A stretch of 64,000 nt of DNA. Source: Viola odorata (Eukaryota > Streptophyta > Magnoliopsida > Malpighiales > Violaceae). The notes below the pieces were generated by a model. The model ran no database searches, was not told the DNA's origin, and was given only the letters and a program-made list of their open reading frames with translations. Shown here in pieces: positions 60,166-64,000 of the stretch. How positions within the stretch are numbered: position 1 is the stretch's first letter; every line of letters begins with the position of its first letter. A program made the position numbers and the translations under genes. The stretch is from assembly GCA_963691705.1 (NCBI GenBank), contig OY829539.1, forward strand, positions 46,013,656-46,077,655, written 5' to 3'.

Positions 60166-61334
60166 CCTTAGCAACTCTTCTCTGTTTCAGTGCTTTGCCC
60201 TTTATTTGTAATATTTCTTTTTTATATCAATAAATGGAGTTTCAATTCAAGTTTCATTGGTTCATGGATTGAGTGCATTGAAATTTCAATTTAGTGTTTA
60301 TTCAATTTCGATTTCCATCCGCTTTGCTTCATGGATTAAGTGCATTCAAGTTTCAATTTGGCAATAACAATGTGTAATCGAGAGGAATCAATAAACTGCC
60401 ATCATATTAGCATGAAATTGGTAAACAGAGGAAACACAAATTTGCAAACGAATTTGGTAAACATGAGAAACTCTACTTTGCAAAGTTTACAGAGGAAATA
60501 AAAATTTCCCAAAATCATTTCAATCCAAAACAGGAAACACTAATTGCCAAAATCATTTCAATCGAAAATAGGAAACACTAATTACCAAAATCATTTCAAT
60601 CCAAGACACTTATACAGGATTTGACCAAATCTGTTCAATCCAAAATAGGAAACAAAATTTTGCCAAATCTGTTCAATCAAAATCATAAAAAATGTGTATC
60701 TGAATTGTATAAAATATGTGGCATCCACTATCTTTACAATCCAGAAATGTCAACAGAGGAAACATATTTCAATCCATGATATCCACAATCAAAAAATGTA
60801 AACAGAGGAAACACAAATGACTAAATGTTTGCACAATCAATGTAAGAACAGAGGAACCATATTCATTCACAATTAGTTGAATACATCTGTCCTACAACTC
60901 CATTGAGCATATCCTATCTCCACAAAATATTACCATAATCTACACTACTATATGCAATCTTCTACACAAAAAGATGCTACATACACATTCCATCACTACA
61001 CAATCCATCAACCAAATGGCACAGTATTTGCTACATACAAAAAGGCCAGGTCAACCAATATTATGGCCTGAACACCAAAAATGTGTTTATATTCACCCAT
61101 ATACACACCAAAAAATGTCCATGATTCTTGACACTCATCACTTGTCTTTCCCTATCCCTGCCATGGAAAATCTAGCAAAAAAATTCAAACCAACCATTAG
61201 TTGCTATAGTAAATGGAGAATAAAAAACAAGATTAGGGAAAATCACCTGGTAGACATCATGGGGAGACTTCAGCAAACGCAGTAGCATAAATTTCTGGAC
61301 AGCACTGCAATGTTGATGGTAAAGAATCTCATAT
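60166..61334. other. Element C 3' region with 40-45 bp repeats and a transposase tail
   Basis: At 60485-60690 the phrase AAATCATTTCAATCCAAAA with AGGAAACACTAATT is repeated three to four times. From about 61270 to 61330 the minus strand weakly matches the end of transposase A. Nothing else is coding. Confidence 0.4.
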
Positions 61335-62540
61335 TTTTCAATATTTAATGAATTTCATAATTATAAAATATTTCAGAATTAAAATTTAAAAGTAAGTAAT
61401 AAATAAATTTCTGAAACTAATAATTAAAAAACATGAAACCAAATCATCACCCCACTCTTTCTCCAAAATAACACTAACCACATTCTTCACCACATCATCC
61501 ATAGCATTCTCTTTAATCATCCTATCATAGAAATACTTCAATGCCAACGCATCGCTCTCCATCTTTTCCTTCTTCAAAACCGCTGCAATGGTCGTATAAG
61601 TGTCCTCATCAATATAACACTCATGTTCCTTTATTTTCGTTACAGTAATCCAAAACTTCTTCATTGAATCCTTGGTCACAAAAATCCTAAGTAACAAACT
61701 ATAAACTGACGAACTTAGCGTAAACCCACGACTCTCACATACCCAGTTAAAGAAATTCCATGCCTTTTCCGAGTCCTTATCAAGTTTTTTTCAGAATATA
61801 AACAACACTCTCATGGGTCCATTAGGGTTTCATGTTTTCTAATTCACTAACCAACTCTTGAGACCCATCCACCCACCTACCCTTCAAAAACCACCAAATT
61901 CGTCTGCGCCACAACCCATCACCACCCAAACCACCAGATTTATCTCCAAATAGCTACCACCATACATCTCCTTCCAAGACCACCAAATCTAGATCTGGAT
62001 TTTTGAGCAAAATACAGTAAAAAATTAAGAACGAGCACACCATCGATCTCTCATTCCATCACAGATCCGCCAATTACAACAACAACAACAAAAATTCAGA
62101 TCTGACCAACAAATCTTCCATTCTTTAACCTGGATTTTGCAACGAAGGCGAGATAAGCGAGGAGAGTTGAGATGCTGGTAGTGAGTTGGACGGATTGAGA
62201 AAGAAGGCAGAAGATTTGGGTTTGGTTTGAAAGATGGAGGAAGGAGGCGGAAGATTTGATTAAAGAGAAGGAAAGGAAAAATGGAGCTGCATCGTGAAAA
62301 AAAAGAAAGAAAAGAAAGAGAGAGAGAAGGAAAGAAAAGAGAAGGAAAGGAAAAAATTTAATTAATTAAATACTGGGTGCGCCTACTATAGGGAGTGTTT
62401 TTAACGGGCCCGTTAGTAAAAGTGGACGGAAGGGGCTTTTTGCCCAAAAATAGTAGTTCAGGGGAGGCGTAATGCAAAAAATGAAGTATAGGGGAGGTTC
62501 TTATTTTTCGTCGATAGTATAGGGGAGTAAAAAACTACCC
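61335..62540. mobile_element. Mutator-like element piece with captured PPR exon
   Basis: The right inverted end (62378-62540; inverse GGGGTAGTTTTTTACTCCCC) is closely related to both ends of the element at 44279-48683. No matching left end is found at 61335, so the left part is deleted or decayed. The piece interrupts the transposase of element C right after VIMDFMINK. It holds the PPR fragment and a leader-like region (61800-62370) but no transposase. Confidence 0.6.
61433..61793 (-). pseudogene. Captured pentatricopeptide (PPR) gene fragment
   Basis: On the minus strand the frame reads KAWNFFNWVCESRGFTLSSS, then LLLRIFVTKDSMKKFW, CYIDEDTYTTIAAVL and LALKYFYDRMIKENA, ending EKEWGDDL. These are typical PPR repeats of organelle RNA-binding proteins, about 3-4 repeats long. 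There is no start codon or transit peptide, and the fragment ends abruptly on both sides, so it is a transduplicated piece. Confidence 0.75.
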
Positions 62541-63770
62541 CTTGTTAATCATAAAATCCATAATTACTTGTCTTGTGATGGCTGCAATGGGTTTAATCTC
62601 CATTGTTCCATGAGGCCTGTTTTGACTCAATCTTAGAGCAGCAACATGTACAACTAGTGGGAATACCCCAATTTTTCCATCAAAAGTACATGTACCGTTG
62701 GAGTCATACATTGGCCTCGCAACAACAGTTAAGAACATGACCTTAGGGATGAAATTAGAGTTTTTGGAGGTTCTTACTGGATCATTTTCTCCTGCCAGGA
62801 GATAGTAAGTTTGTGATCTCTTGCTAAAATGAAACCATTTCTCGTCGATATGTACTATGTTCTCCATCTGCTTGAATGTTGGCTGGATTGGTATTGTCGT
62901 TGGTTCGAAATGGGATAGACAATGGTTGCTTCGGCTTGTGAGGTTGGCTGGGGTCAAGATGAGTTTGATAGCATTCGAGTGACGCTTAATGGCTCCCTCC
63001 TTCAATTTAGCAGCCACAAATTGCCTACTCACACCAAGGTGGAAAGCCAGAGATCTGATGGTTGTGCTCTGCCTCAGAGGAAGTTCTCGAATCTTTTCCA
63101 AATCGAATTCAACTCTCTTCCTTCCACAGTTTTTCACTCTATTGGTGCTATGATTGTGGTTACCGGACTCCCTTTTGCGTTTCCACAGTCTTTGCATTGA
63201 TCTCATTGACACTTCGAACATGAGAGCTACCTCCCTGGTTGTTGTTCTCTTCAATCTCCCATCTTTTTTATTTTTCCAACAGACAAGAGTATGCGGCGCG
63301 TCGTTTAGAGCTGTCCAGTTCTTTCTTTCGACCTAAACTAGGAAACCACGGAGATAGTAAACACAAATGGCATAACATATTGAAATTATGAACTTGAGAT
63401 GGAAGGAAAAACCTTGAACACCCAATTGCGACTCTGGTGGTGGCAAGTTCAGGTCTGGAATGTTGAATGGTTGCTCAACCTCTTCTTCATTGACAAGTGT
63501 GTCATTTTGGGATTCTAATATACCTGAACAATTCGATAGAAAATCATCGAGCCCGGGCCAATCGCTCATTAGGGGACTGAGGACTATCATGGAATTCATT
63601 GAGGTCCAGTGATGTTGAACCCATTTTTTAGGGGAAAGAGTTTGAAGAGAAGAGGGGTTTTGATGGCAAACGAAGAGGGACATTGACATTTCAGACCCAT
63701 AACCCATTTCATTCAAATTGAAATGATTGGGGAAGGAGGGAAACGAAATCAATTTAAGTTTTCTGGCCAA
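62541..63770 (-). pseudogene. Mariner-like transposase, copy C, truncated
   Basis: Exon 1 is 63770-63413 with WPGLDDFLSN and NIPDLNLPPPE, an EAR-type DLNLPP motif; the intron is 63412-63333; exon 2 runs from 63332. A stop plus frameshift lies near 63275-63290, after AYSCLLEK. Then the frame is open: MRSMQRLWKRKRESGN, GRKRVEFDLEKIREL, GAIKRHSNAIK, HIDEKWFHFSKRSQTYY and FDGKIGVFPLV. It is cut after VIMDFMINK by the Mutator-like piece, so the second and third catalytic Asp are absent. It cannot be active. Confidence 0.85.
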
Positions 63771-64000
63771 ATTTTGGCGAAATTTTGAGTGGGCTAGGTT
63801 TAGATTTCAAATTTTTTGAATGAAATTTGTTTTAAATTTGAAAGTGGAATTTTGTAGAAATGTTGCAAGCTAGGAGAGAATGAGTGAAGGAGAAGGAGAG
63901 CGCAAATTATTTGCCCGTTGCGGGCTGTGCGGCCTGTGCGGCCTACAAATGAGGAGACAGAAAGCCTAGGCTGTCAGTTGACACTGTAGCGCCCTTAATA
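63771..64000. other. Right terminal region of element C
   Basis: Upstream region of the transposase, on the minus strand, up to the window edge. No end motif is reached. Confidence 0.4.

Larger units (their letters stand above)
55322..64000. mobile_element. Mariner-like element C, partial, with two nested insertions
   Basis: It starts CTCCCTCTGGCCGG after TA at 55320-55321, and the first 180 bp align with element A (CCCTCAAACGAC, GTCGTT). The right end is just outside the window. Gene order equals that of A: ORF1 (+), helical gene (+), transposase (-) with its separate N-terminal exon. ORF1 is split by a gag-only LTR element, and the transposase is cut by a Mutator-like end with a PPR fragment. 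Without those inserts C would be roughly 4.3 kb up to the window edge. Confidence 0.75.

Overview
This is nuclear DNA from a flowering plant, most likely a eudicot. Genes have many GT-AG introns, TATA boxes and UTRs. The plant families seen are TAF4, a DUF868 protein, a RecX-family protein, an LRR-XI receptor kinase, SFT2 and ribosomal protein eS4. The space between genes is packed with plant-type transposons (Tat-lineage LTR element, mariner/Stowaway, hAT, Mutator-like, SINE). I cannot name the species.

Layout. 1-4012: 3' part of a Ty3/Gypsy (Tat-like) LTR retrotransposon, with antisense extra ORFs and its 3' LTR. 4013-8141: two related TIR elements carrying bits of host exons, one with a striking array of the palindrome GCGTCATGACGC. 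8283-27500: the main host gene block, holding an orphan last exon, TAF4 (+), a zinc-finger remnant, a DUF868 gene (+), a 748 bp Stowaway-type element, a RecX-family gene (+) and an RGF-receptor-like LRR kinase (-). 27501-33031: AT-rich intergenic DNA. 33032-38203: mariner-like element A, complete from end to end. 40455-43780: SFT2-like gene (-). 44279-48683: Mutator-like element with a nested hAT. 49722-51331: ribosomal protein eS4 (+). 51692 to the right edge: a nest in which mariner-like elements B and C sit in the two arms of one TIR element. C is itself broken by a gag-only LTR retrotransposon and by a Mutator-like end carrying a PPR gene fragment.

The most interesting content is the mariner-like family. 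Classical mariners encode one transposase. Element A encodes four things: an acidic ORF1 with repeated FDLNxxP motifs, a divergent pair of ~120-residue helical proteins, and a two-exon DD39D transposase. Element C has the same set in the same order with one helical gene. Element B keeps ORF1, but its right part is replaced by a piece of a host RNase P Rpr2/Rpp21-like gene, intron included. The helical proteins and ORF1 recur between copies, so they look like element genes and not chance ORFs. All coordinates and splice sites were read by eye; no database search was run.
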